Notes: generated by a model not told the origin, from the sequence alone. DNA of 64,000 nt from an uncultured Eggerthellaceae bacterium (GCA_947626195.1 CANQRF010000008.1:1-64000), one strand, 5' to 3'. Shown: positions 41,948 to 51,263, numbered from the stretch's first letter. A program made the numbers and translations.

Positions 41948-42757
41948 ATGGGCTACTTCGTCTTAATGCTCGTCGCAGGCTATCCGACGGGCAACTGCCT
42001 TCCCGTCAACTTCATCGAGCACCTCTCGCCTAGCGCGCCCGACTTCGCCTTCACGCTCGTCGCGGTGATTCTTGCGGTGATTTTCGGCCTTCTGGTCTAT
42101 ATCATCCCCATCATCCTCACCGAAACCGAGCACATCCAGCCCTATCCGCTGTGGCTCCACTGCTTCTATTGGGCGGCGGATTTCATGGGAATCTGGGTGT
42201 TTCTCTATGCGTTCCTCACGAACGATTTCTTCTATATGTTCGGCCTGCTCGCTCTTGGCGAGGCGATTTGGGTCGGCATGGAAACCTATTGCCTGCAGCG
42301 CGCGATGACCTATGAGAAAGATCTCAACTGGGATCCCAGCTGGTCGTTTCGCAAGCGCCTCACGAATATCATCTTGCTCATCCTCGTGTTCTTCGTCGGC
42401 TTGAACCTCCTTCGCGTGGAACTGCACGACCCGACGATGTGGAAGTTCTGGATCTTCACGCAGGTGCTCGTCACCACGGTGCCGGGGCTTGTCCTCGAGC
42501 AGCGCGGATACCGCTTGGGCAACTGCCGCATCCTCAACATCGTCTTCCTCTGCGTGGTGATCGTGTCGTTCAACCCGTGGTGCAACATGTGGATGGCGAT
42601 CGCACCCGAGTTCTTCGGCATCGACGTGAATCCGTGGTACTACATCACCGGCGCCGTGTGCCTGTTCTTCGCGCTTCGCGGGATGATCATGTACGAGAAG
42701 CTGTCCGCGAAGCCTGCCATCATCGAGGCCACCGGCAAAAAGCCCCTGTTGAAATAA
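41948..42757 (+). CDS. Multi-pass membrane protein, unknown function
   Basis: A 269-residue protein with about seven hydrophobic segments (for example VILAVIFGLLVYIIPIIL, LLALGEAIWVG, ILLILVFFVGLNLL, NIVFLCVVIVSF, YYITGAVCLFFAL). The first residues (GYFVLMLVAGYPTGNCLP) may form a loop with a conserved cysteine. AAGGAAGC precedes the ATG. It is transcribed away from the TetR gene with about 175 bases between, so it is the probable regulated gene. No transporter or enzyme motif was recognised. Confidence 0.7.
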   Translation: MGYFVLMLVAGYPTGNCLPVNFIEHLSPSAPDFAFTLVAVILAVIFGLLVYIIPIILTETEHIQPYPLWLHCFYWAADFMGIWVFLYAFLTNDFFYMFGLLALGEAIWVGMETYCLQRAMTYEKDLNWDPSWSFRKRLTNIILLILVFFVGLNLLRVELHDPTMWKFWIFTQVLVTTVPGLVLEQRGYRLGNCRILNIVFLCVVIVSFNPWCNMWMAIAPEFFGIDVNPWYYITGAVCLFFALRGMIMYEKLSAKPAIIEATGKKPLLK

Positions 42758-42759
42758 CC

Positions 42760-42864
42760 TCCTTGGTGTATAGCATCAATATCACCGATTTCGAACCGGT
42801 CCCACTTGAGAAGCTGAAAAAGGAAGCATTTCTCGAACGATGGGAAGAGCGGGGCATTCTATGA
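42760..42864 (+). pseudogene. Antitoxin C-terminal relic of a PIN toxin pair
   Basis: About 33 codons (ITDFEPVPLEKLKKEAFLER then WEERGIL and stop) look like the end of a small VapB-type antitoxin. The stop overlaps the toxin ATG by 4 bases (ATGA), the classical toxin-antitoxin layout. The N-terminal DNA-binding part is missing, replaced by the end of the membrane protein gene. Confidence 0.5.
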
Positions 42865-43367
42865 GCGAAAACACGCCATCGATATTGCTCGATACGAACA
42901 TCTGGCTCGATTACTATATTGCCAACCGTAAGGCCCATCATGAGGCGCTCGCGCTCATCGGCTATATTGAAGATGACAACCTGAACCTACTTTATGCGGC
43001 AACATCAATTAAAGACGTGTTTTACCTTGTCAATCAAGAGGCGAAACACATGGCACGTGAGGCCCAGGGTGCTCTCACAGAGAGCGATGCGCTCGCCTGT
43101 CGAGAAATCGCTTGGGGCTGCATCCGCAATATGGAGGAGCTGGCTGCAGCGGTTCCTGTTGGAGAGCCCCAAGTATGGCTGGCGTCCCACTTTTAAGACA
43201 TTCACGATGACTTTGAGGATGATCTCACCTTTGCCGCCTTGGAAACCGCAAAGGTGGATTTTTTCGTTACCAATGATGAAACGCTTCGCAAGAAAGCCCC
43301 CCTTGCCGCATTTGATGCGAAAGATATGCTCACGTATCTCTCAGTTCGAGAAACGGAAGGGTTGTAG
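42861..43367 (+). pseudogene. PIN-domain (VapC-like) toxin with an in-frame stop
   Basis: The frame starts ILLDTNIWLDYYI (first acidic residue of a PIN ribonuclease), continues AATSIKDVFYLVNQEAK and reaches a TAA at 43194-43196. The same frame then carries on DDFEDDLTFAALETAKVDFF and VTNDETLRKKAP, the second half of a PIN domain, to a stop at 43367. One nonsense mutation therefore separates it from a 168-residue protein. With its antitoxin also truncated, the module is dead or can give only a fragment lacking the last acidic residues. Confidence 0.8.
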
Positions 43368-43421
43368 CTTCAACTCATTCAACGATGCGCTTCAAGGGTT
43401 CTTTTAAACGCACGCAGGCCC

Positions 43422-43457
43422 AAAAAAGAACTGCCGCCCGGGGAGGACGGCAGTTCC
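43422..43457 (-). terminator. Rho-independent terminator of the flavoprotein gene
   Basis: Read on the minus strand, GGAACTGCCG and CGGCAGTTC form a 9-base stem followed by TTTTTT. It lies 100 bases after the stop of the flavoprotein gene, in the correct direction. It may also end transcription from the plus-strand PIN gene. Confidence 0.88.
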
Positions 43458-43468
43458 ATCGTACATTG

Positions 43469-43579
43469 TTCGCGATACGAGTTAGAAGCCCAGATCCAAA
43501 ATCTTTTCGCGATACGAGCTAGAAGTTCAGATCCAAAATCTTTTCGCGAGGCGAATTAGAAGTCCAAATCGGGGATCTT
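43469..43579 (-). repeat. Three tandem 37-base units spanning the flavoprotein stop
   Basis: Units at 43469-43505, 43506-43542 and 43543-43579. On the minus strand each reads K-I-x-D-L-x-F followed by a stop and TCGCGA-type sequence: first the true end (KIPDLDF), then KILDLNF, then KILDLGF. So the coding end plus its stop is repeated twice downstream. Confidence 0.88.
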
Positions 43580-45379
43580 TGCGTCCGCATCGCCACCTGC
43601 GGCGTTGATGCCGGCGATGCGCCCGAACGTTACGCAGCGGCCATGGCCGATGCCGGGGACGTAGGTGGGATAATCGCCTGCGCCGAAGAACTCGCCTGCT
43701 GCGGAACCGCACACATAGAGGCCCTCGATCGGCTGATCGTTGGCGTCAAGCACCTGCGTGTCGACGTTGGTGCGCAGGCCGCCGCACATGGTGAGCATGC
43801 TTGCCACCAGCTTGCCGGCGTAGAACGGCGGATCCTGGACCTTGCCCATGATCTCGGGGCGTTTGCCGAAGTCGAGGTCTTTGCCCAGGTCGCACAGCTC
43901 GTTGTAGCGATCAACGGTGGCAACGAGGTTCTCGGGAGGAACGCCCATCTTCTGGGCGAGCTCTTCCAGGGAATCGGCTTCCATGGTAAGCCCGCTCTCG
44001 ATTTCGCCTTGTAGAACGAGCTTCTGGGCCTCGAGGTTATATTCTCCGCCGACCGGTTGGGTCAGCTGGCCCCACTGCAAGCCGCCGCCGATACCGGCGT
44101 CGATCTGCTCTTTCACCTGCTCGAGCCCGTGGGAGTCGTAAATCGTCCAAGCGTCCTTATTCGTCTGAAGCGCCTTGGTGACGCTCTTGGATTGGGTGTT
44201 CACGTCCTCGTTCTTGAAGCGCTTGCCTTCCCAGTTCACGTGCAGGAAGCCGTAGCTCGCCGCGCCGAAGTCGAGGTGCATAACGGCCGCATGCGGCTCG
44301 GATTTCTGCATTGCGGCACCGATCCAAATCGCCTGCTTGTGCATGTCGCCGGTGTCGCAATCGGGAGGATTGTAGAAACGGCCGTCCATGGCGTAGACCG
44401 TCATCGGCGAGTAGTATTGGAACATCTCGTTGTCGGCAGCGTAGTCGCCGGAGGCGATGATGACCGACTTCGCGTTGATCTGCACGTAGTTGCCATCAGG
44501 ATCGCTCACGATCGCGCCGGTCACGGGGCCATCGCCATCGCGCAGGAGCCGCTCGCTCTTGGTCTCCCAACGGATCTCGCCGCCATTATCGGCAATCAGC
44601 TCGTAAAGGGCGGGAACGAGGACGGCATTGCCATATACATCGCCGATGCCGGAGCCCTCATAGAAGGTGAAGTTGATGGTCTCTTCATACTTATCGGCCT
44701 GATAGAAGATGTGCGTCACCGGGTATTCGGTATAGTCGGGGCCTTTGTAATAGCCATCCCAGAGAAGGGCCTCGAGGTTCTTCGTCTTCGCCTGATCGTA
44801 GAGCCAGTCGAAGCATGCGCCGCTCTTGTGGGCGAAACGCCAAAGCAGGGGCTCCTTCACGCGGCCTTGCGCCCAGTTGATCCAACGGCGGATGACGTTG
44901 TTGTAGTCAGGCTCTTCGAGCAGGCCTTGGTCCACGAGACCCTGCTGGACCTTTGTGTGGAAGCCGGCGATATGCACGCCGCGCGCAACCACCGTTTCGG
45001 GGTTCTTATCGATGGTGATGACCTTGGCGCCCTCTTCAAGAGCGGAAAGGGTGGAGCAGCAGCCCGCGAGGCCCGCGCCGATGACGAGCACGTCGCAGTC
45101 TTCCTCTCCCGTGATGTCGCTTTCGGGGATGGGCTCAGGGGCGATTTCCCAACTGTGCATTCCGGCGACGTCGGGGCCTGCGGAAGCGCCGCTATCGGCG
45201 ATCGGCATACCAGTCACTTCGGTGGTAGGCGTGGAAGTTTCACTGGAAGCAGAGCCGGTGGTCTGGGACTGCGGCGCGCAGCCAGCCAAGCCGGCAACGG
45301 CGGCACCGGCCAAGGCGGTTCCGCCCAAGCCGAGAAATGCGCGGCGGGAAAGGCCCTTCTTCTCATTGTGTTCTGCCAT
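43556..45379 (-). CDS. Tat-exported FAD-dependent reductase (fumarate-reductase-like)
   Basis: A 607-residue flavoprotein of the FrdA/urocanate-reductase-like group. It starts with a twin-arginine signal (LSRRAFLGLGG) ending in a lipobox-like LAGC, so it may be a Tat lipoprotein. The FAD motif is CDVLVIGAGLAGCCSTLSAL; the C-terminal LYVCGSAAGEFFGAG and PGIGHGRCVTFGRIAG complete the FAD site. No haem-binding CXXCH motif is present, so electrons come from a separate donor. The start at 45379 has a strong AAGGAGG site. A LuxR regulator is encoded divergently. The acceptor is unknown; many paralogues in these bacteria reduce diverse organic acceptors. Confidence 0.9.
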   Translation of the reverse strand: MAEHNEKKGLSRRAFLGLGGTALAGAAVAGLAGCAPQSQTTGSASSETSTPTTEVTGMPIADSGASAGPDVAGMHSWEIAPEPIPESDITGEEDCDVLVIGAGLAGCCSTLSALEEGAKVITIDKNPETVVARGVHIAGFHTKVQQGLVDQGLLEEPDYNNVIRRWINWAQGRVKEPLLWRFAHKSGACFDWLYDQAKTKNLEALLWDGYYKGPDYTEYPVTHIFYQADKYEETINFTFYEGSGIGDVYGNAVLVPALYELIADNGGEIRWETKSERLLRDGDGPVTGAIVSDPDGNYVQINAKSVIIASGDYAADNEMFQYYSPMTVYAMDGRFYNPPDCDTGDMHKQAIWIGAAMQKSEPHAAVMHLDFGAASYGFLHVNWEGKRFKNEDVNTQSKSVTKALQTNKDAWTIYDSHGLEQVKEQIDAGIGGGLQWGQLTQPVGGEYNLEAQKLVLQGEIESGLTMEADSLEELAQKMGVPPENLVATVDRYNELCDLGKDLDFGKRPEIMGKVQDPPFYAGKLVASMLTMCGGLRTNVDTQVLDANDQPIEGLYVCGSAAGEFFGAGDYPTYVPGIGHGRCVTFGRIAGINAAGGDADAKIPDLDF

Positions 45380-45756
45380 GGTTCCTCCTTCGGGATTTGT
45401 GGAAATAACTTCCGAAACTGCGCTTTGTGCGCAAATCGTCCGACACGACCTTAGAAGCTTTTCGAAATCAGCCCATCTCCGGCGGACTTTGACGAGCATC
45501 CCCTCCATGTCGGATGACGATGCCAGCATCATAGAGAGCGTTTCCGCCTCTTTCATCCCGTTATGAGGGGGAAACTCTGCTTTTATTCGTAACGACCCCC
45601 CTGTTGGGGGGATGCTGTTTTGCTTCCATTGGAATTGAACACTCCTATAATTGAAGCGTAAGAGTTTCCCATCGGATCGCCATGATCAGCCTGTGCGTGA
45701 GGGCTCGATGGCAACGGCGTCCGGCGCTTCGATCGGAAATATCTTAGAGGAGGGCT
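45380..45756. promoter_or_regulatory. Divergent control region with a C6-TGTT-G6 palindrome
   Basis: The 377 bases between the flavoprotein and LuxR genes hold a perfect inverted repeat, CCCCCC-TGTT-GGGGGG (45596-45611), and a TATAAT box at 45646-45651 placed for the LuxR gene. No gene is supported here. The palindrome is a candidate binding site for the neighbouring LuxR protein. Confidence 0.6.
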
Positions 45757-47214
45757 ATGCGTTCCTATTTGGGCGGGAAATCGTGGTGCATACCTGATCT
45801 GATTGGCTTTGGCGCGCATTGGGTTTGGATCTGGTGCGTTTTCTGGAGTTCGCTGTTCTACAGCGAAACGGGCTCGTTTTTGCCGGAGGGAAGCATGCTC
45901 ATCAGCATCTTCGTCGGCGATATGCTCGAGCCGCTCTGGGTGATCTCACTTGCCGCGAACGTGCTGACGATCGGCTTCCTTCTGCTGCTCACGCACATTC
46001 GCAACCCGCTCTCTTCGGTCAGAGGATTTCCGTGGTGCGCAGCTGCCCTCACAACGGTAGGCACCTTGGCGATCTCCCATCTTCTCTTCTTCCTTGCAGT
46101 CGGTCGCGTTCTCGCCTCAATCTATTTTGCCGGCTCGGTTCTAACGGGTATCGGCAGCGGCATGATCGTCGTTCTGTGGGCGGAGCGGCTTTTTTCCTAC
46201 GGTTCCCAGGAAACGGTGAACTACAGCGTCGTCTCGGTTGTGATGGCGGCGATCGCCTATCTGATCCTTCAGGTTTTTCCGGAGGACCTCACGCAGATCG
46301 TCGTCGCCCTCATGCCGATCGTCAGCATGGGGTGCTTCATCTCTTCTAAGAAGCAATCGCGGCTTCACTCTCAGCTTTTGGGTAAGGTGAATGTGCGCAT
46401 ACGGGAGAGGCCCCCGATTCGCATGATCGTCGTCGCGATTTTCTTCGGGCTCTCCTTCGGCGCGATGAAGGGGCTCATCGTGCCCGTTGGAACCGAGCTC
46501 ATCCAGCTGCGCGATCTGCTGAACATCCTCGCCATCGTCATCGGCACGCTTGCCGTTTTCCTCACGACGACGGTCTACCGCATGGATTTCGACCATCTTA
46601 CCTATCAGGTGGCGCTCCCACTTATGGCGGCGGGCTTTCTGTTCCTGCCGCTTCAAGAGCCATGGAACGTTATCGGCACGGCGGTTCACCAACTGGGCTA
46701 TCAGTATTTCTACATCGTGTTTTGGGCGCTGTGGTCGGCGCTATCGCTGCGCGAGGGAATCCCGACGGGATGGATGGGATGCTGGGGCCTTTTCTCCATC
46801 CAGTTCGGACAGTTCGTGGGTTCCGCCGTGGCGGCGGCGGTCTTGGGGCTTATCGGGAATGCCTTCCAGATGGCGATGCTCTCGCTGTTCATCGTGTTCT
46901 TCATCCTGATCATCGCCCTATTCGTCATCGGCAGCGGGTCGACGAGCACGGGCTGGGGCTTCGTTCAGCCAATCGAAGAGAACGGCAACGATACCGACCA
47001 GTTCGAGCAGAAGGTTTCGCGCCTTGCCCACGAACACAACCTTTCCCCGCGCGAGGAAGAGGTGTTCTTGCTGTTGGCGAAGGGAAGGAACCGCGCCTAC
47101 ATCCGCAACGAGTTCCTTATCGGCAACGAGACCGTGAAAAGCCATGTCAAGAACATCTATCGCAAGCTCGGCGTGCACTCTCAGCAGGAGCTGATCGATC
47201 TCGTCGAGGGCTGA
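45757..47214 (+). CDS. LuxR-family regulator with a membrane sensor domain
   Basis: A 485-residue protein. About twelve hydrophobic segments fill the first ~400 residues in an MFS-like layout (VWIWCVFWSSLFY, LAANVLTIGFLLLLTHI, GMIVVLWAERLF and others). The C-terminal 65 residues form a LuxR helix-turn-helix: LSPREEEVFLLLAKGRNRAY then NETVKSHVKNIYRKLGV. This membrane-LuxR design is typical of Eggerthella relatives and usually sits next to a Tat-exported flavoprotein, as here. It probably senses the substrate at the membrane and controls the divergent reductase gene. The start has a GAGGAGG leader. Confidence 0.92.
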   Translation: MRSYLGGKSWCIPDLIGFGAHWVWIWCVFWSSLFYSETGSFLPEGSMLISIFVGDMLEPLWVISLAANVLTIGFLLLLTHIRNPLSSVRGFPWCAAALTTVGTLAISHLLFFLAVGRVLASIYFAGSVLTGIGSGMIVVLWAERLFSYGSQETVNYSVVSVVMAAIAYLILQVFPEDLTQIVVALMPIVSMGCFISSKKQSRLHSQLLGKVNVRIRERPPIRMIVVAIFFGLSFGAMKGLIVPVGTELIQLRDLLNILAIVIGTLAVFLTTTVYRMDFDHLTYQVALPLMAAGFLFLPLQEPWNVIGTAVHQLGYQYFYIVFWALWSALSLREGIPTGWMGCWGLFSIQFGQFVGSAVAAAVLGLIGNAFQMAMLSLFIVFFILIIALFVIGSGSTSTGWGFVQPIEENGNDTDQFEQKVSRLAHEHNLSPREEEVFLLLAKGRNRAYIRNEFLIGNETVKSHVKNIYRKLGVHSQQELIDLVEG

Positions 47215-47290
47215 TGCCGGCGATCGGCGTGCAGCTGGGCTGTCTTGATGAGCCTCTCTTGCAGACGGCGCTATCTTGACGGCACTCGGC

Positions 47291-48310
47291 CTATACCGTC
47301 ACTTTGGGGAAGGTGATCTCGAAGCGGGCGCCGCCGTGTTCGCCGTTGGAGGCATGGAGCGTGGCGCCCTGAGCTGAAAGGAGTGCCTGCGCAAGGGAGA
47401 GGCCGATGCCGAAGCCCGCGGGCGTGTTTTGCGGTCTTGTGTAGAACCGGTCGAAGATATGCGGCAGCTCTTCGGGCGAGAGCCCTGGGCCGGTGTCGGC
47501 TATCGTGAGGCGCGTGGCGAGGGCGTCTTCGGTTGCGGAAAGCGTGATCGTGCCCCCGTCGGGCGTGTGCTCCATCGCGTTCTTCACGATGTTCTCGAGC
47601 GCCTCGGCGGTCCAGCGCCCATCGCCGACGAAGGTCACCGGTGTGGCACCTTTTGGGAAGGACTGCACAAGCGCGATGTCATGCAGATCAAGTGCGGGGG
47701 CAAGCGGGGCGCACGCCTCACTGAAGAGCTCCACGGCATTCACCTGCTGTTTTTCCATGACAAGCGCCCCCGAATCGGCGCGCGCGGTTTTCAGGAGCGT
47801 GGTCACAAGCCACGAGATATGATCGACGAGTTGCTCGAGTTCGCGTAAGAGCGTTTTGCGGCGTGCGTGATCGTCGGCGCGCTCAATCGAGGGGATCAGC
47901 AGGTTCATCGCGGTGAGCGGCGTGCGGATTTGGTGGGAGATGTCGGCGAGCGAATCGGCAAGATGCTGTTTCTCACTCGCGAGCAGATCGGTTGTGCGCG
48001 AAAGGCGCGCGACCATCTTCGATAGCTCGTTTCTCAGCACCGCGATATCGCCCTCGCGATAGGCGGAGAAGGCAAGGGGGTGCGCTTGGTGGAGCACCGC
48101 GTCGATCTCGCCGGTCAGCCGTTCGATCTCGCGGAAGCGCAAGGCGGAAAACACGCCGAACGACACGATCAGCGCCACGCCCATTGCCAGAGCCCATAAT
48201 CCGCTCGTCGCACCGGAAACCAGCCATGCCGCTATCGTGAGAACCGCGACGGTGGCGGCAAGAAAGCCGCATTCTTTCAGAAAGCGCGGGTTGCGCAGAA
48301 GTGCCGTCAT
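47291..48310 (-). CDS. Sensor histidine kinase
   Basis: A 339-residue kinase. Two transmembrane helices lie at about residues 17-50 with almost no outer loop, so sensing is intramembrane or through a partner. The H-box is DISHQIRTPLTAMNLLIPS; the N-box is ENIVKNAMEHTPDGG; G-boxes are IADTGPGLSPEELPHIFDRFY and AGFGIGLSLAQALL. An in-frame GTG nine bases upstream is an alternative start. It overlaps or abuts the response regulator stop. The design resembles BceS/intramembrane-sensing kinases, which often control ABC exporters. Confidence 0.9.
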   Translation of the reverse strand: MTALLRNPRFLKECGFLAATVAVLTIAAWLVSGATSGLWALAMGVALIVSFGVFSALRFREIERLTGEIDAVLHQAHPLAFSAYREGDIAVLRNELSKMVARLSRTTDLLASEKQHLADSLADISHQIRTPLTAMNLLIPSIERADDHARRKTLLRELEQLVDHISWLVTTLLKTARADSGALVMEKQQVNAVELFSEACAPLAPALDLHDIALVQSFPKGATPVTFVGDGRWTAEALENIVKNAMEHTPDGGTITLSATEDALATRLTIADTGPGLSPEELPHIFDRFYTRPQNTPAGFGIGLSLAQALLSAQGATLHASNGEHGGARFEITFPKVTV

Positions 48311-48311
48311 C

Positions 48312-48983
48312 TCATTCACCCACCTTGTATCCCAACCCGCGCACGGTCACGATGATGCGGGGGTCTGCGGGATCGTCTTCCACCTTCTCGCGGAGGCGCT
48401 TGATATAGACGTTGAGCGCGTTGTCGCTGATATATTCCCCGGCGCTTTCCCAGATGGCGTCGCGGAGGTTCTCACGGGTGACGAGTTTTCCCCGGTGCTG
48501 GAGAAAATAGAGCAGCAGGCGATATTCCAATGCCGAAAGGGCGATGTCGTGGCCCGCCTTGCTGACGGTGGCGGATGTCGGGTCAAGGCGCAGGTCGGCG
48601 AAGGTGAGCGCTAGGTCGGCACCTTGGTGTTTGCGGAGTGCGACGCGGATGCGCGAGGTGAGCTCGCGCGCGCGAAATGGCTTGGCGATGTAGTCGACAG
48701 CGCCCATCTCGAGGCCGGCGACGGTTGAATACTCGTCGTCGGATGCCGTGAGGAAGATGATCGGGAGCTTGGGCGAGAGCTCGCGGGCAGCGGTGCAGAC
48801 AGCAAATCCGTTGCCCTGCGCAAGGGTGATGTCCAGAAGCAGTAGGTCGAACGTCTCTTCCTTGAGGGCGGCGATCGCCTCATCTTGACGGGCGACGGCG
48901 CGCATCTCGTAGCCCTCGTCGGCAAGGAGTTCTCCTAAGCTGCGAACGATGGCGGCGTCATCTTCAACTACGAGGATTCTCAT
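48312..48983 (-). CDS. OmpR-family response regulator
   Basis: A 223-residue regulator. The receiver has the acidic pair in VVEDDAAIV, the phospho-acceptor Asp in LLLLDITLA and the lysine in DYIAKPFRARE. The winged-helix domain ends DNALNVYIKRLREKVEDDP and TVRGLGYKVGE. The start at 48983 is chosen because the receiver begins directly there. It is followed by the kinase gene in an operon. Target genes are not obvious nearby. Confidence 0.93.
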   Translation of the reverse strand: MRILVVEDDAAIVRSLGELLADEGYEMRAVARQDEAIAALKEETFDLLLLDITLAQGNGFAVCTAARELSPKLPIIFLTASDDEYSTVAGLEMGAVDYIAKPFRARELTSRIRVALRKHQGADLALTFADLRLDPTSATVSKAGHDIALSALEYRLLLYFLQHRGKLVTRENLRDAIWESAGEYISDNALNVYIKRLREKVEDDPADPRIIVTVRGLGYKVGE

Positions 48984-49079
48984 AGGCCTCCTTGACGTTT
49001 TCGGCGTTTTCGGTGCGAAGGGGCCGGCAGACGCCGTTTTCTTTTTCTTTATTGGGCGCAACACGTAAGCTGCCGTCTC

Positions 49080-50546
49080 TTAGCCGTTGCGCGCTTCGCC
49101 GCCGCGGTCGTGGCGGGTGACCTCGAACCGCTCGATGGCGACGTCATCGGCGAACGGCGAGATGCCGGCCTTGCGCTTGGCGATGGCAACCTGTTCCTCC
49201 ACGGTATCCACGCCCTCCAAGTTCGGCAGCAAGAGCCCTCGTCTATAGCCCTGCGTCACGATGACGCCGTAGCGCTTCGGGTCGAGTTCGCTTTCCGAAG
49301 CTATGGGCTCAGGCTCCTGCAGCACGTCCACCGAATAGGAGATATCGTCCAGTTCATGAGGCATAACACGAGGGAACCGCGGATCGCGGCTTGCCGCCGA
49401 GATGCCGTTTTGGATGATCTCGTCTGCCACGCAGGAGCATGTGGGAGCGATGGTGCCGATGCAGCCGCGCAGATCGCCATGTTCGTGAAGCGACACGAAA
49501 ACACCGGCGCGCTCGCCCGTGAGGGCGTAGGGAAGGTTCTCGGGACGAGGAAGCGGCTTCCCGGTGCGAACGAAGTGCTCGACGCTCTCGCGGGCGAGGC
49601 GCACGTAGCTATCCACCTCTTCGTTGTCGCAGGTGCTTTCCCTCTCTCGAGTGGTGGCATCTGTTCCTGCCGACGTGGTGATGGCTCCGTCGTTTTCGCG
49701 ATTTTCGTCAGTGCCTTTTTGGGTGGGCGAGACTGACCCGGGTTCGATGGCGGCAACGCCATAGCCCACGCCGAAGGGCCCCTCGTAGCTCAAGAGCTCC
49801 GATTTGAAGGCGACCTCATCCTTTGCACCGAGGACACCTCCCATGATCCAGAACGAACGGAGCCCGCACTCGGCGGCCTCTTCGCACATATCCTCGTCGA
49901 GCAGGTAAAGCTCGCTCAGCACACCTCCGCGAAAAATGTCGGCGACCTCTTGGTCGAAGAGCGGGCCTTCGGGCACAAAGCCGTACGGGCCGTCCGCCTT
50001 CAGCTTATGCGACCAGTCGCCGCTTGCGATGTAGACGACGCGCCTATCGAGGTCGTTGATGGCGCAGGCAATCGCCTGGCCAAATTCGTAATGCTCTTCG
50101 GCGCTGAGCCCCGATAGCCCTACGAGCACGAATTTGAGGTCGGAAAGCTGATCGCGCAGGAAATACAATGGCACGAAGCTCGCGTGGTCAAGCTCTTCGA
50201 TGCCCTCACGGGAAATCGCGAGAGGCAGCTCGTAATCGCGTCGGGCGACCTCTGCGATCGCGCGAGCAAGATCGACGTCTCCCGTCACCTCCAGGGTCTC
50301 ATGAGGTGCTCGGAAGCGCCTCATATCGCCGCGATAGAGCGGGGCCTCGGAAAGGAAGAAGCCGCTGCGGTAGAGCGGCGCATGGGGGGATGAGAGCACG
50401 ATCGTATCTGGTGCGAGGTCGCGAATTCGGCGCGCCACCTCTTCATAGGCGTCGATCGTCGCCTGGATGCCCCGTTCCTGCCCGCCTCCGACCGCCGGGA
50501 CGATGAGCGGGGGATGGGGAACTGCGAATGCCGCGACGCATGCCAT
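49080..50546 (-). CDS. MEMO1-AMMECR1 fusion (AmmeMemoRadiSam system)
   Basis: A 488-residue fusion. The N-terminal ~270 residues are a LigB/MEMO1-type domain (AVPHPPLIVPAVGGGQE, IVLSSPHAPLY, YIASGDWSHKL). After a Thr/Glu-rich linker (about 275-310) comes an AMMECR1 domain (LRGCIGTIAPT, SAASRDPRFPRV, GLLLPNLEGVDTVEEQ). These two usually occur with a radical-SAM protein, whose gene is not in this window. The system probably modifies a protein or cofactor; its reaction was not settled to my knowledge. GGAGGAG precedes the ATG. Confidence 0.92.
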   Translation of the reverse strand: MACVAAFAVPHPPLIVPAVGGGQERGIQATIDAYEEVARRIRDLAPDTIVLSSPHAPLYRSGFFLSEAPLYRGDMRRFRAPHETLEVTGDVDLARAIAEVARRDYELPLAISREGIEELDHASFVPLYFLRDQLSDLKFVLVGLSGLSAEEHYEFGQAIACAINDLDRRVVYIASGDWSHKLKADGPYGFVPEGPLFDQEVADIFRGGVLSELYLLDEDMCEEAAECGLRSFWIMGGVLGAKDEVAFKSELLSYEGPFGVGYGVAAIEPGSVSPTQKGTDENRENDGAITTSAGTDATTRERESTCDNEEVDSYVRLARESVEHFVRTGKPLPRPENLPYALTGERAGVFVSLHEHGDLRGCIGTIAPTCSCVADEIIQNGISAASRDPRFPRVMPHELDDISYSVDVLQEPEPIASESELDPKRYGVIVTQGYRRGLLLPNLEGVDTVEEQVAIAKRKAGISPFADDVAIERFEVTRHDRGGEARNG

Positions 50547-50657
50547 GGCTCCTCCTTCAACGTTCGTGAATTTATATAAGCAGTGTAACGGTTGTGTTTG
50601 CTAACATAGTGCGAAAGTTAAAGAGGGTATGAAAGCGTTTATACGGAAAGGACAGCT

Positions 50658-51263
50658 ATGAATCTCATTTGCCTCGATTTGGAAGGCGTCTTATCGCCAG
50701 AGCTTTGGGTGGCGATCGCCGAGGCATCGAATCTGCCGGAGCTCAAACGCACCACGCGCGACGAGCCTGATTACCATAAGCTCATGACCTGGCGACTTGG
50801 CGTTTTGCGGGAAAACGGTCTCACGCTTCCCAAAATCCAGGCGATGCTGGAAAGCATCGCGCCGCTTCCCGGCGCGCGGGATTTCCTCGATGATTTGCGC
50901 AAGGACCATCAGGTCATCATCTTGAGCGATACCTTCGTGCAGTTCGCCATGCCCATGATGAGGCAGCTGAATTATCCGACCCTGTTCTGCAACGAGCTCA
51001 TCGTGGATGAGGAAGGCGTGATCACCGACTTCCATATGCGCTGCGACCATACGAAGCTCACCACCGTCCGAGCGCTGCAGAGCTGTGGTTTTGAAACAGT
51101 TGTGGCGGGCGATTCCCATAACGATCTCGAGATGATCGCGGCAAGCAAAGCGGGCTTCCTCTTCCGTTCGACGGATTCGATAAAAGCGGCCCATCCCGAC
51201 GTTGAGGCGTTCGAGGATTATGGGCATCTATCGATTGCGTTGAAAGAGGCATGTATTCAGTAA
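50658..51263 (+). CDS. thrH: Phosphoserine phosphatase/homoserine phosphotransferase
   Basis: A 201-residue HAD enzyme closely matching ThrH in length and motifs: CLDLEGVLSPE (nucleophile D7), ILSDTFVQFAMPMM, and VAGDSHNDLEMIAASKAG. ThrH can hydrolyse phosphoserine or pass its phosphate to homoserine. A GGAAAGGAC leader precedes the ATG. It stands alone between the MEMO1-AMMECR1 and CapA genes. Confidence 0.9.
   Translation: MNLICLDLEGVLSPELWVAIAEASNLPELKRTTRDEPDYHKLMTWRLGVLRENGLTLPKIQAMLESIAPLPGARDFLDDLRKDHQVIILSDTFVQFAMPMMRQLNYPTLFCNELIVDEEGVITDFHMRCDHTKLTTVRALQSCGFETVVAGDSHNDLEMIAASKAGFLFRSTDSIKAAHPDVEAFEDYGHLSIALKEACIQ

Noticed and set aside
44057-45454. Long plus-strand reading frame (465 codons) opposite the flavoprotein gene
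   Set aside because: Antisense shadow of a GC-rich gene. It has no family motif, and the minus-strand protein has a Tat signal and FAD motifs.
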